From positions 25,860 through 89,859 of the forward strand of contig JAFRLY010000024.1 of NCBI GenBank assembly GCA_017431005.1: a stretch of DNA of 64,000 nucleotides, read 5' to 3'. The position numbers were made by a program, and so were the translations under genes. The stretch's first letter is position 1; every line of letters starts with the position of its first letter. The notes under the pieces were generated by a model, which had not been told where the DNA came from, did not search any database, and saw only the letters and a list, made by a program, of their open reading frames with translations. Shown here piece by piece: positions 42,829 through 51,548 of this stretch. This stretch comes from Clostridia bacterium. GTDB taxonomy: Bacteria; Bacillota; Clostridia; Christensenellales; Aristaeellaceae.

Positions 42829-43979
42829 AAGTTCATTTTGCTTTGCCGCTGTGCCTGTTCACAGCGCTGCTGACTGTCGCCCTCAGCACCGGGAGCGTCC
42901 TCTTTTTCATGCTCGCCCTGCTGGTGCTGCTGGCGGTTTTGTCCGGTCTTCTCAGCGTGCTCTGGGCTGCCGCAACCCTGACGGTCACCGCGGAGCTTGC
43001 GGACCGCACCCTGCGCCGCGGGGATCAGACACGCCTGCGCCTGACAGCGCGGCACCGGTGCCTTCTGCCCATCGCTCCGCTGCAGCTGGTCCTGTCCTCC
43101 CCGGCATCCGCCCGGAGGGAAATCCGTCTGCGTGATATACCCGGGCGGCTGCAGACCCTGAACATGCCCATTCACGCGGCCCATGTCGGCGTGTATACGA
43201 CCGGGATTGAATCCTGTGCGGTGGAGGATCTGCTGGGTATTTTTTCAAAAACCCTGCGGCCCGAAGCCGCTCATTTTGAGCTGGTGGTTCTGCCCCGCAC
43301 CTTTGACACTGAACCCCTGACCCTGACTCCGGGAGATCCCGGCAGTGAAATCATGGCCCGGGCCACGGAGGATCTCAGCGCGCCCTCCGATGTCAGAGCC
43401 TATCAGCCGGGTGACGCCATGAAGAAGATTCACTGGAAGCTCTCCCTCCGCAGGGGCGAGCCGACCGTGCGTAAATTTGATGAGCCGATTCTGCAGGATG
43501 TGCTGGTTCTGATGGACTGCTCCCGTCCGCCTTCCTGGGGCCATCCCCAGGCGGAAGCGGATCTGCGGGACTGTCTGCTCGAAACCGCCGCTTCCGTGTA
43601 TACGGATCAGATGCGCGCCGGACATCCGGTCCGCCTGCCGCTCTCCGGCTCCCATCCTGTGGAGCTGGAGCGGGCCATGGGCCTGCCGATCGCTCTGGAG
43701 AACCTGGCCCGGGTGGATTTCTCCGAATCGGACCGGTTTGAGCGTGTGCTGAGTCTGGAAAGCCGCCGTCTGCGGAAGGTGGGCTGCACCGTCGTCATTG
43801 CCGCCCGGCTGACCAGCGCCATGGTGGATATCATGATCCGCATGCGCCGCATGGGCCCGGCCATCCGCCTGTACCTGATCACCTTCGCGCCTGATGACGC
43901 GAACGTTGCTCCGCTGGCCGCCAGGCTGCGCCGTTCCGGCGTCGAGGTGACCTGCGTATCCCCCGAAGCCTCCGCCTGA
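42825..43979 (+). CDS. DUF58 family protein
   Basis: This 384-residue protein has two N-terminal membrane helices (residues about 5-50) and a DUF58 region, with DLSAPSDVRAYQPGDAMKKI and HWKLSLRRGEPTVRKFDEP (the classical D-x-R-x-Y-x-x-G-D and HW-x-x-S motifs). A von Willebrand A-like part follows (LQDVLVLMDCSRP, an incomplete MIDAS). DUF58 proteins are partners of MoxR ATPases. It is translationally coupled to MoxR by four bases and precedes the transglutaminase gene after a 59-bp gap. Biochemical role unknown. Confidence 0.93.
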   Translation: MKVHFALPLCLFTALLTVALSTGSVLFFMLALLVLLAVLSGLLSVLWAAATLTVTAELADRTLRRGDQTRLRLTARHRCLLPIAPLQLVLSSPASARREIRLRDIPGRLQTLNMPIHAAHVGVYTTGIESCAVEDLLGIFSKTLRPEAAHFELVVLPRTFDTEPLTLTPGDPGSEIMARATEDLSAPSDVRAYQPGDAMKKIHWKLSLRRGEPTVRKFDEPILQDVLVLMDCSRPPSWGHPQAEADLRDCLLETAASVYTDQMRAGHPVRLPLSGSHPVELERAMGLPIALENLARVDFSESDRFERVLSLESRRLRKVGCTVVIAARLTSAMVDIMIRMRRMGPAIRLYLITFAPDDANVAPLAARLRRSGVEVTCVSPEASA

Positions 43980-44038
43980 CGTGTGCGGAGCGCGGCTGCC
44001 CGGTTCCCGGAAAAAGTATGTGAAAGGAGGCCGAAAGC

Positions 44039-46369
44039 ATGAATGAAAAGCTGCGCGGCAAGCTGACGCATCTGACGCTGGCGCTGCTTCTTGCCTGTGG
44101 CCTTCTGATGCCGGTTCTCCGTGTGCTTCTGCCGGATGTCAGCCCGGCGCGCCCGCTGCTGATTGCCGCGGGTGTCTGCCTGCTGCTGGAGGCTGCCTCC
44201 CTGCATCGCTTTTCCGCGCTCGGCGCGGCGGTCGCCCTGCCTCTTGCCGCTCTGGTCTGGCTCTTTTCTCCGGGCAGTATGACCCGCCTTTCCGATACGC
44301 TGATCGCGCTGACCCTGCGCCTGCAGGGGCAGCAGGCAGCGCTGCCCCTGGTCCGGTCCGACGCGGTGCTTTTTCTTTCGCTGCTCATCAGCCTGCTCAG
44401 CTGGCTGGCCGCGTGGAAAAAGGCCTCCTATATGCCGGCGCTGATCCTGTGTGTCAGCGTGATCCTCCTTCTGTGGTTCTCCGGCTCGCAGGATCTGATC
44501 CCCTGGCTTCTGCCGGCGCTGATCGCCGTTTTTGCTGCGGTTCTGCTGGACCGGCATCCCCAAAGCAGTCCGCTCCGGCTGACCGCGCTGGCCGCGGTGC
44601 TGGTCGGTCTGGCTTTCCTGCTGGCGCCTTCCGGCGGCGTGACGGTGGAGCCGATGAAGCAGAAGGCTGACGCCTTCCGGCAGATGATCCTGGACCGGCT
44701 GTTCTATACGGAGCCCCGGGATGTCTTTTCTCTTTCCACCGAAGGCTATTATCCCCAGGGAGCCGGCCAGCTGGGCGGCACCCCGGATCTGAATGACCGT
44801 CCGGTGATGCAGGTTTCCGTGCCGAGAACCGCCTATCTGCGGGGTGTTATCCTGAATGAGTATGACGGTCATGCCTGGCGCAACACGGCTGGCGGCCGCC
44901 GGAATCTCTGGCAGTCTCCGCGTCTGGAATCCCTGCGGGATCTGCTTTTTGACCAGTCGCTTCCCGCGGTTGCCCAGTCCGGAACCCTGACCGCGCCTTC
45001 TGCCGTTTCCGTACGCATGCTGTCGGACAGCGCTTCCACGCTGTTCACCCCCCAGCGGGTGCGGGAGCTGAATCCCGGCGGCGGTCTGGTGCCTTATTTC
45101 TCCAATTCTTCTGAAATCTTTGTTACCCGGAATCTGCAGGCCGGGGATACCTGGATGGTCTCCGCCCCGCTGTTTCAGGCAGGCGATCCGGGTCTTTCCA
45201 CCCTGATCGAGGCCGCGTCCGCTCTTCCGGACCGCCGTTGGGAGGAGGTTCAGGAAAGCTATACCCGCCTGCCGGATCATCTGGAGCAGCCGGTCTATGC
45301 GCTGGCGGCTGAGATCACCGCAGGCATGGACGCGCCTTATGAAAAGGCGTTCGCGCTGCAGTCCTGGCTGCGCCGCAACTGCCGTTACACTCTGGAGGTG
45401 CTGCCGCATCCTGCCAACGTGGATTTTGTGACCCGCTTCCTGCTGGATACCCGGGAAGGCTACTGCACCTATTTCGCGTCCGCCATGACGGTGCTCTGCC
45501 GGATGGCGGGCCTTCCTGCGCGGTATGTGGAGGGCTATCTGGCGGAGCCGGACGCCGGCGGCGAAGCCCTGGTGACGGGCAGGGACGCTCACGCCTGGAC
45601 GGAGGTATATTTCCGCGGGTTTGGCTGGCTGACGTTTGACGCGACCCCCCGCCAACGTTCTGAAAGCGGCGGCGCTCCGGAGGAGGAGCCGCCCGCGGAA
45701 GAGCCGCCGGAAGAGGAACCGACAGAGGAGCCGACGGAAGAACCGACAGAAGAACCGGCGGAGGAGCCGGAAACGCCGGAGGAAGAGCCCACGGAGGAAC
45801 CGGAATCCTCAGAGCCGGAGGAAACCGATGAACCGGCCGGTGACGAGCCCACGGAAACGCCCGCGCCGGAGCCCGAACCGGAGGCTCCCGAAACTCCGGC
45901 TCCGGAAAGCACGCCGGAACCGGAGGAGGATCCTTCCGGCAGCCCGCCCTCCTTCCCCTGGTGGATTCTCCCGTTGCTGCTGCTCCTGGCCCTGCTGGGC
46001 CGCGCCCTCTGTACAGCTCCGGATTTCCTGGCCCGCCGGGCCGGCAGTGACGGGGACCGGGTGCGGATCTGGTCCCAGGCGCTGATGGACATTCTGGCAG
46101 CGGAGGGCCTGCGCCGCAGGACAGGCGAAACGATCCTCAGCTTTACCCGCCGGGTGGACGCGTCCGCCCGCTTCGCGGTTCCCCTGGTTCCCGTGGGTGA
46201 ATGTCTTTCCGTGCTGCGCTACGCGAAGGGCGCTGCTGCTCCGGGTGCCGCGGAGCTGCTGCGGAGCACCGCACTGCAGCTGCGGTCCGGGATTTCACGG
46301 CAGGCGCGGCTGAAAGCCCTGCTCCGCCGGGTTTTCCTGCCCCTGTCCCGCCGGGACTGGATGAAATAA
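44039..46369 (+). CDS. Transglutaminase-domain membrane protein (TgpA-like)
   Basis: This 776-residue protein begins with six or seven membrane helices (about 12-205). A periplasm-like outside region with a TgpA-type N-terminal part and a transglutaminase-like core follows: Cys at about 475 (GYCTYFASA), His at about 517 (DAHAWTEVYFRGFGW) and Asp at about 534 (TFDATP). An acidic Glu/Pro/Thr repeat region (541-634, EEPTEEPTEEPTEEP) leads to another helix (about 640-661) and a C-terminal cytoplasmic DUF4129-like tail. The triad is complete. Such proteins accompany MoxR-DUF58 and may modify or cross-link surface proteins. RBS: AAAGGAGG before the ATG. Confidence 0.92.
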   Translation: MNEKLRGKLTHLTLALLLACGLLMPVLRVLLPDVSPARPLLIAAGVCLLLEAASLHRFSALGAAVALPLAALVWLFSPGSMTRLSDTLIALTLRLQGQQAALPLVRSDAVLFLSLLISLLSWLAAWKKASYMPALILCVSVILLLWFSGSQDLIPWLLPALIAVFAAVLLDRHPQSSPLRLTALAAVLVGLAFLLAPSGGVTVEPMKQKADAFRQMILDRLFYTEPRDVFSLSTEGYYPQGAGQLGGTPDLNDRPVMQVSVPRTAYLRGVILNEYDGHAWRNTAGGRRNLWQSPRLESLRDLLFDQSLPAVAQSGTLTAPSAVSVRMLSDSASTLFTPQRVRELNPGGGLVPYFSNSSEIFVTRNLQAGDTWMVSAPLFQAGDPGLSTLIEAASALPDRRWEEVQESYTRLPDHLEQPVYALAAEITAGMDAPYEKAFALQSWLRRNCRYTLEVLPHPANVDFVTRFLLDTREGYCTYFASAMTVLCRMAGLPARYVEGYLAEPDAGGEALVTGRDAHAWTEVYFRGFGWLTFDATPRQRSESGGAPEEEPPAEEPPEEEPTEEPTEEPTEEPAEEPETPEEEPTEEPESSEPEETDEPAGDEPTETPAPEPEPEAPETPAPESTPEPEEDPSGSPPSFPWWILPLLLLLALLGRALCTAPDFLARRAGSDGDRVRIWSQALMDILAAEGLRRRTGETILSFTRRVDASARFAVPLVPVGECLSVLRYAKGAAAPGAAELLRSTALQLRSGISRQARLKALLRRVFLPLSRRDWMK

Positions 46370-46432
46370 ACGGATGGAAATAATCCGTCGGCAGTCCTGT
46401 TCCCTGTTTTCTGAAAGAAGGAGGAGATTGAT

Positions 46433-48007
46433 TTGTACAGCTGTCCTGGCTGCGGTTCCATGATGACCTTTGACATTCAGGGGCAGCAGCTGAAATGCGG
46501 CCGGTGCGACCGCACGGAATCCATCGCTGAGGCTGATGCCCGGGAAGCCCGGTATGCCGGCAGCAGCTTCTCTGTGGACCTGCTGACCTGCCCCACCTGC
46601 GGAGCGGCGATCCGGACGATGAACACGGCCTCCGCCGCTTTCTGCAGCTACTGCGGCGCGTCCGTCATGCTGCAGCAGCAGACGGATGAAATGGAAGCGC
46701 CTTCAACCATCGCGCCGTTCCGGATCACCCGCGAAGCCTGCTTTGAGAAATACCGGCAGATGCTGAAGCGCAGCCTCTGTGTGGATCACCGCCTGAAGAA
46801 GGATGTGCGCCCGGAAAGCTTCCGGGGTATTTATGTGCCGTATCATATCTACTCCGGCATGGTCACCGGCGACGCCTCCCTGGAGGGACATATGACCAGA
46901 GGAAACGACACCTATTACTACAACACCGTCGTTTCCCTGAATCACCAGTATGATGATATTCTGCATGATGCGTCCCTGGAGATGCCGGATACCTTGTCCG
47001 AAAGGATATCCCGCGTTCCCGCGGATGCTTTCCGACCTTTCTCTCCGGCTTATATCAGCGGTTTTTACGCCGATATTCCGGACACGCAGCCGGATGCCTA
47101 TCTTTCCTTCGCCAAAGCAACCGCGGTCCGCACCGGTCTGAAGGAAGTCATTGACGATCTGGACGACGGATGCTCCTATTCCACCGGCGAGGCCGAGAAA
47201 AAACTGACTAAGCTCGCGCATGCCCGGCATACCGGGGAAACCCTGGTGCCGGTCTGGTTCATGTCCATCCGCAGCGGCCGCCGGGTGCTTTACGCCATTC
47301 AGAACGGTGTCACGGGGGAAATGGCTGCGGATGTCCCGCTGGATATTCCCCGTTTCGCCCTGGTGACCCTGCTGGCAGCCGTTCCGCTCTTTTTCCTGTT
47401 CAACGCCTTCCTGACCCTCCGGCCGGAAATGGTGATGGTGCTGGCTATGCTGCTTGCGGTTCTGGCGCAGCTGGTGGTCAATGGCCGCCGCAAGGCTCTG
47501 AAGGACAGGGAAGCCGCGGATCAGGCCTCCGAAGCCCTGCAGGATACGGAGGAAATGCGCCTTCAGCTCCGCCGCAGGAAGCAGCTGGAGCGGAGCGCAA
47601 AGGGCAGCGGGCTGTCCGGTGCGCTTCAGAGCATCGGCGGCATCGGCGGCGCGGCGCTGACTGCCGCCGCCATGTACGGTCTTTCCAGGGTGGATGATAT
47701 CCGTATCTTCCATCTGCTGGCGCTGGGGCTGACCGCCGTCATGTTCTTCCTGGTTCCGGCTTTCAGGAAGGATAAAACCCGGGCGCCGTTCGGCAGCATC
47801 GCCGCGCTGCTGGCCATGATCGCCGGCTGCGTCATTCTGATTCTGAATCCTTTTCGCAGCGCGGACCTCCCGGTCTATCTTGTCAGCTTCCTGTGCATGG
47901 CGGCAGTCATCTGGGAAAGCGTGGACCTCCTGCTGCTGCACAACCGGGAATGCTCCAATCCCCTGCCCCAGTTTGAATCCCATCAGGGAGGTGAGGATCA
48001 TGCGTAA
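46433..48007 (+). CDS. Zinc-ribbon membrane protein (TTG start)
   Basis: This 524-residue protein has two zinc ribbons: CPGC...CGRC (4-26) and CPTC...CSYC (about 53-74). A globular cytoplasmic region (80-300, with FRGIYVPYHIYSG and SFAKATAVRTGLKEVIDD) follows, and then two groups of membrane helices (about 302-345 and 420-510). The start codon is TTG at 46433, because GGAGGAG ends six bases upstream and the protein immediately begins with the zinc ribbon; no ATG fits. It overlaps the TPM gene by eight bases. Its place in the MoxR operon suggests a partner role in membrane-associated processing; function is unknown. Confidence 0.82.
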   Translation: MYSCPGCGSMMTFDIQGQQLKCGRCDRTESIAEADAREARYAGSSFSVDLLTCPTCGAAIRTMNTASAAFCSYCGASVMLQQQTDEMEAPSTIAPFRITREACFEKYRQMLKRSLCVDHRLKKDVRPESFRGIYVPYHIYSGMVTGDASLEGHMTRGNDTYYYNTVVSLNHQYDDILHDASLEMPDTLSERISRVPADAFRPFSPAYISGFYADIPDTQPDAYLSFAKATAVRTGLKEVIDDLDDGCSYSTGEAEKKLTKLAHARHTGETLVPVWFMSIRSGRRVLYAIQNGVTGEMAADVPLDIPRFALVTLLAAVPLFFLFNAFLTLRPEMVMVLAMLLAVLAQLVVNGRRKALKDREAADQASEALQDTEEMRLQLRRRKQLERSAKGSGLSGALQSIGGIGGAALTAAAMYGLSRVDDIRIFHLLALGLTAVMFFLVPAFRKDKTRAPFGSIAALLAMIAGCVILILNPFRSADLPVYLVSFLCMAAVIWESVDLLLLHNRECSNPLPQFESHQGGEDHA

Positions 48008-48773
48008 CAGACTGATCCGGATGCTGGCGCTGCTGCTGTGCGCGGTCTGCCTGATTCCCGGCTGTGTCCGGGCGGAGGACTGGCGCCAGGTGAATGCGGA
48101 AACAGGCTTCTCCGCGGTCATCGAAGACCCGGCGGGGCTGCTGAGCTCCGGCGAAATCGCGGAGGTCGGCGCCGCCATGCTGCCCGTCACCGCTTACGCG
48201 AATACCGCGTTTCTGACAGGCGGCCTGGGCGGCGATTCCGCGACCGTGCTGACCAAGGCCCGCCGCTGGGGCGACAGCTGCTTCGGTGCCTCCGTACCTT
48301 ATACGGTTTTCATGATTGACATGAGCACCCGGCGTCTGGGCATTTATTCCAGCCGGAGCGTCTACTCCCTGCTGAATACTGCCCGCGCCAACACGATCAC
48401 CGACAATGTATACCGGTATGCCACCTTCGGCGAGTACGCGGCCTGCGCGAAGGAGGCCTTTGCGGAGATGGCCGCGGTCATGGCCGGCGAAAAAATCGCC
48501 GAGCCCATGAAGCTGACCAGCAACATCCTGCTGGCGCTGATCTGCGCCATCCTGATCAGCTATCTGGTCATTTCCGCGCGCATGAAAAAAGAGCAGGAGA
48601 TCATCCTGCCCGATGTGGTCAAGGCTGCCGCCGCGGGGATCGGCACGGTTGTCACCGCTCACACCCTGAAGCGGGTTGTTCATCATGAATCCAGCTCCGG
48701 GGGCGGCCACGGCGGCGGCGGACACGGAGGCGGAGGCGGTGGCGGCGGCGGTGGCGGAAGCCACGGCTTCTGA
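48000..48773 (+). CDS. Extracytoplasmic TPM (YgcG-like) domain protein
   Basis: This 257-residue protein has a signal peptide whose end (IPGC, Cys19) could be a lipobox, or it may be cleaved after RA. A TPM domain (about 35-165) contains SAVIEDPAGLLSSGEIAEV and FGASVPYTVFMIDMSTRRLG. A membrane helix (about 180-200) is followed by a His/Gly-rich tail (HGGGGHGGGGGGGGGG), typical of YgcG-like proteins. TPM domains are found with Gly-rich tails and MoxR operons. The start ATG has GGAGG nine bases upstream and overlaps the preceding gene by eight bases. It closes the operon. Confidence 0.88.
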   Translation: MRNRLIRMLALLLCAVCLIPGCVRAEDWRQVNAETGFSAVIEDPAGLLSSGEIAEVGAAMLPVTAYANTAFLTGGLGGDSATVLTKARRWGDSCFGASVPYTVFMIDMSTRRLGIYSSRSVYSLLNTARANTITDNVYRYATFGEYAACAKEAFAEMAAVMAGEKIAEPMKLTSNILLALICAILISYLVISARMKKEQEIILPDVVKAAAAGIGTVVTAHTLKRVVHHESSSGGGHGGGGHGGGGGGGGGGGSHGF

Positions 48774-48775
48774 CC

Positions 48776-49414
48776 TTACAGAACCACCACCCGCGGATGG
48801 CACTTCAGATCCTCCCGGGTCACCCGGAGCGCGTTTCCGTCCTGCCGGATTTCCTCCGGCTGATAAAGGTCCGTAAAAGCCCGTACCCCTTCTATGGGCC
48901 AGTCCGCGTTATATTCTGTCCGGTAATGCATGGGAATGATGATTTTGGCAGCCAGGGACTCAGCGATGTCCCTGGCTTTTTTCGCGTCAATTGTATAGAA
49001 CCCGCCCACAGGGATCATCAGCACGTCCGTGTCCTTCAGCAGGCGGCTCTGCTCCGCTGTCAGGCTGTCTCCCAGATCCCCCAGGTGCGCGATCCGCAGC
49101 CCTTCCGTCTCGATCAGAAACAGCAGCGTTTTCCCGCGCTTGCTTCCCCCGGCGTCGTCATGAAAAGCCGGGATGCCTGTCACCCGGAGATCCCGTTCCA
49201 GGGTGTGAATTCCTTCGGTATCAATGATCCGGGGATGCCCCGTCACGTTTTCCACCGCGTCGTGATCGGAATGATGGTGGCTGACCAGCACCGTATCCGC
49301 GGCAACCGGTGTCACCGGGTAACCGCACGCGGCGTCGTAGGGATCCGTCACGATTCCGGTTCCGCTCTCTGTCAGCAGATGGAACTCCGCGTGTCCGATG
49401 TGTCTGATCAGCAT
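48776..49414 (-). CDS. MBL-fold metallo-hydrolase, UlaG-like
   Basis: This 212-residue protein has the metallo-beta-lactamase zinc motif H-x-H-x-D-H as HHHSDHD, a later Asp/His set (HLGDLGDS, IPMHYRTEYNADWP), and an overall UlaG-like small fold. Related proteins hydrolyse phosphodiester, lactone or nucleotide bonds; the substrate is unknown. The ATG at 49412-49414 is preceded by GGAGGAA. The coding start overlaps the end of the upstream small gene by seven bases, so they are coupled. Convergent with the TPM gene. Confidence 0.9.
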   Translation of the reverse strand: MLIRHIGHAEFHLLTESGTGIVTDPYDAACGYPVTPVAADTVLVSHHHSDHDAVENVTGHPRIIDTEGIHTLERDLRVTGIPAFHDDAGGSKRGKTLLFLIETEGLRIAHLGDLGDSLTAEQSRLLKDTDVLMIPVGGFYTIDAKKARDIAESLAAKIIIPMHYRTEYNADWPIEGVRAFTDLYQPEEIRQDGNALRVTREDLKCHPRVVVL

Positions 49415-49923
49415 GCTGATTCCTCCTTCTGTTGTGCCGTTTCTCTGCCTTCTCCGAAGAAACAGGCGTCCAGCTTCGGAAGGCTTTCCCCTTTCCTCAG
49501 CCGTTCCGCCCATTCTCTGTGCAGCGCGGCGCAGGCCGCTTCATAGGCCTCCGGACCTTCCTCGCCGGCTTTCACCAGCAGAATTCCGGCTCTTTCCGCC
49601 GCGGCCTCCGCATTTTCGGAATCCGGATGCCGGCGCATCAGGCTCAGGCAGCTCCCGGCCTCCGGCCCGAAGGGCCCTGTGTATCCGTTGCCCGGCGCGC
49701 CGGAAAGCGCGGGCTTCAGCTGCAGCCACCCCTGCTGCTCCTCAAGCCTCCAGCCGCGTCTCTCCGCCTGCTCCCGGAAGGCTGCCAGCGCATCCGCATC
49801 TGTCACCGCGGGCAGATCCGTCGCGTAGAGCCAGTCCTCCCGCAGGCTTCTCCGTAAAGCCGCGGGTCTCGTGCAGGGCGCTGCCCGCAGCAGCTCCGTC
49901 AGTTCCTGCCTCCATGCGTTCAT
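49408..49923 (-). CDS. Unknown protein, Ala/Glu rich
   Basis: This 171-residue cytoplasmic protein has no recognised domain. It begins MNAWRQELTELLRAAPC and contains two Trp/Leu motifs (RGWRLEEQQGWLQLKPALSG). Its C-terminal half is mostly helical (EAAAERAGILLVKAGEEGPE). It sits between the CapA-like gene (21-bp gap) and the metallo-hydrolase it couples to, so it is likely in the same transcript. No function is suggested. Confidence 0.7.
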   Translation of the reverse strand: MNAWRQELTELLRAAPCTRPAALRRSLREDWLYATDLPAVTDADALAAFREQAERRGWRLEEQQGWLQLKPALSGAPGNGYTGPFGPEAGSCLSLMRRHPDSENAEAAAERAGILLVKAGEEGPEAYEAACAALHREWAERLRKGESLPKLDACFFGEGRETAQQKEESAC

Positions 49924-49944
49924 TGCTCTCTTTCCTCTGCCGTC

Positions 49945-51270
49945 TCAGGGCTGCTCCGCGATCCGGATTCCGCTGCCCTCCAGAACGTCCGCGATGGTTT
50001 CGGCAGCTTTCGCCATGTTCTTCTGCTGCTCGCTGTCCATCCCGTCCGGCGGCGTCCGGTTGGCCGCCAGGCAGCGGTAATAGTATACCCCGTCCTGCTT
50101 GTAGCGCCAGACGTATGTGGGAATATACTGCAGGTTCTCCGCGGCAGTCATCACCCCACCGTCTTTCCGAAAGGTCACCCGCAGCAGGTAGCCGCTCATG
50201 CGGCTGATCGCCTTGCGGTTATCGCTGATCAGCGTTCCAAGGCTGTAGACGCACAGAACCTGCCGGGTCTGCCCGTCGCTGCCTGTCACCGCCATCCATT
50301 CGGGTGTCTGCGGGATCCGGCTCCCGGCGCCGATGATCAGGTCCGCGCCGGCTTCGGCAATCTTCCAGGCCAGCGCCTTCTGCGCTTTCTCGGGATTTTT
50401 TCCGCCCGTCTTTCCCCAGCTCAGCAGTACGGCAACCGCGTCTGCTCCGGCTTCCCGTGCATGCCGGATATCCGCCGCGATCCGGTCTGCATCAGCCTCC
50501 GGAATGGCTTCGGACGCGTCCTTTTTTGCCATGGTTTTCCGTACAGACGCAGGAACGGTTTCCGTGTACTGCAGCAGCGTCACTGCCAGGTTTCCCTGCC
50601 GGAGGGTCACGGCTGCCGGGCTCTCCGCTTCCGGCCGGATTCCCAGGGTTCGCACACCATAGCCGCTCAGCGCCTGCCGGGTGGCCTGCAGGCCGTCCAG
50701 ACCCTGGTCAAAGGCCTTCGCGAACCCCGCCGCTGCCAGGTTGATACCGGCCTCCGAAAGCATCTCCGCCGCGTTGGCCGGGATCACTGTATCCGTCATT
50801 TTCGCGTTGTCTGTCAGCAGGTTCTCCAGAAAAACGGCAGTGCCTTCTCCCCTGAATTCGTCCCGCATCAGATTCAGCAGAAGTGAAAAATCGTATTTTT
50901 TGCTGTCCGCCGCGTAACAGCTCTTCCGGATTCCGGATTCAACCGCCACTGTGCCCCCGAAGGTCAGCGTCAGGCTGTTCCGGGCCGCGGTGCCGGCGTC
51001 CTCCGCCGCGTCTGCCGGCAGCCCGGCGGGCGCGGTATTTTCAGCGCTGTCCGCTCTCATTTCCTGCGTGTCTGCGGAAACGATCAGGATATCCCCGGTA
51101 TCCGGGACAGCTTCTGTTTCCAGCTTCAGAGCGCTCATCTGCAGCCTGCTCAGATCCGCCCCTTTCCCGGAAAGCCGGTTCATGACAAGGATGAAGCCGA
51201 TAACGGACAGCACCGTTACCGCCAGCATCACCACCGTTCCGGCTGATATACCCCGGATCTGTTTCCTCAT
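49945..51270 (-). CDS. CapA-like (PGA_cap) surface protein
   Basis: This 441-residue protein has an N-terminal membrane anchor (about 8-30) and, after a disordered linker, a CapA/PgsA-type metallophosphoesterase-like domain (SLTLTFGGTVAVES, MLSEAGINLAAAGFAKAFDQ, DAVAVLLSWGKTG, LIIGAGSRIPQTPEW). Family members help export or attach poly-gamma-glutamate and related polymers, but the CapBC partners are absent here. The usual catalytic GDxxxG and HWG elements are altered (FGGTVA, LSWGKTG), so it may have lost metal binding. A 36-residue membrane peptide gene lies just upstream. Confidence 0.82.
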   Translation of the reverse strand: MRKQIRGISAGTVVMLAVTVLSVIGFILVMNRLSGKGADLSRLQMSALKLETEAVPDTGDILIVSADTQEMRADSAENTAPAGLPADAAEDAGTAARNSLTLTFGGTVAVESGIRKSCYAADSKKYDFSLLLNLMRDEFRGEGTAVFLENLLTDNAKMTDTVIPANAAEMLSEAGINLAAAGFAKAFDQGLDGLQATRQALSGYGVRTLGIRPEAESPAAVTLRQGNLAVTLLQYTETVPASVRKTMAKKDASEAIPEADADRIAADIRHAREAGADAVAVLLSWGKTGGKNPEKAQKALAWKIAEAGADLIIGAGSRIPQTPEWMAVTGSDGQTRQVLCVYSLGTLISDNRKAISRMSGYLLRVTFRKDGGVMTAAENLQYIPTYVWRYKQDGVYYYRCLAANRTPPDGMDSEQQKNMAKAAETIADVLEGSGIRIAEQP

Positions 51271-51280
51271 GCTTCCGTCC

Positions 51281-51391
51281 TCACATTCTCAGCAATGCCG
51301 CCAGCAGCACGGAGATAACCATGATCCCCGCCACGGCCAGGGCAAGCACTCTGGTCCATGTTTTTTTCTGTTCCGTTTTCCGGCTGGTCAT
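51281..51391 (-). CDS. 36-residue single-helix membrane peptide
   Basis: The sequence starts MTSRKTEQKKTWTRVLALAV and continues as a hydrophobic helix ending ALLRM. The basic N-terminus would be inside and one helix crosses the membrane. GGGAGG lies seven bases before the ATG at 51389-51391, and the stop (51281-51283) is 10 bp before the CapA-like start. Similar short W-T-R-x-L-A-type peptides occur next to envelope genes in other Clostridia, by my recollection. Whether it is translated needs proof, but the strong ribosome-binding site supports it. Confidence 0.7.
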   Translation of the reverse strand: MTSRKTEQKKTWTRVLALAVAGIMVISVLLAALLRM

Positions 51392-51432
51392 TCAGACGCC
51401 TCCCAAATCATCCTGTAAAACGATTTTCCCCA

Positions 51433-51461
51433 AAAGCCGGCCTCGTGATGAGGCCGGCTTT
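51433..51461 (-). terminator. Terminator after the SH3-repeat surface protein
   Basis: AAAGCCGGCCTC pairs with GAGGCCGGCTTT around GTGAT, a 12-bp stem. On the minus strand it ends with TTTT. It separates the surface-protein gene from the membrane peptide and CapA-like genes. Confidence 0.8.
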
Positions 51462-51548
51462 CGGGGGTAAGCTTTCTTTGCGCTTAACCGGAGCGCAGTT
51501 CACCGCGTTCATCCCGGGAAGGTATTCTCACGTCTTCCCGTTCAGGCG

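Noticed and set aside
43607-48190. Long minus-strand frames in the MoxR operon
   Set aside because: They are antisense to the transglutaminase and zinc-ribbon genes, Gln/Arg rich, with no ribosome-binding sites.
41884-48773. MoxR operon as an anti-phage defence system
   Set aside because: There is no helicase, nuclease or toxin-like gene with it; DUF58, transglutaminase and TPM partners fit an envelope system.
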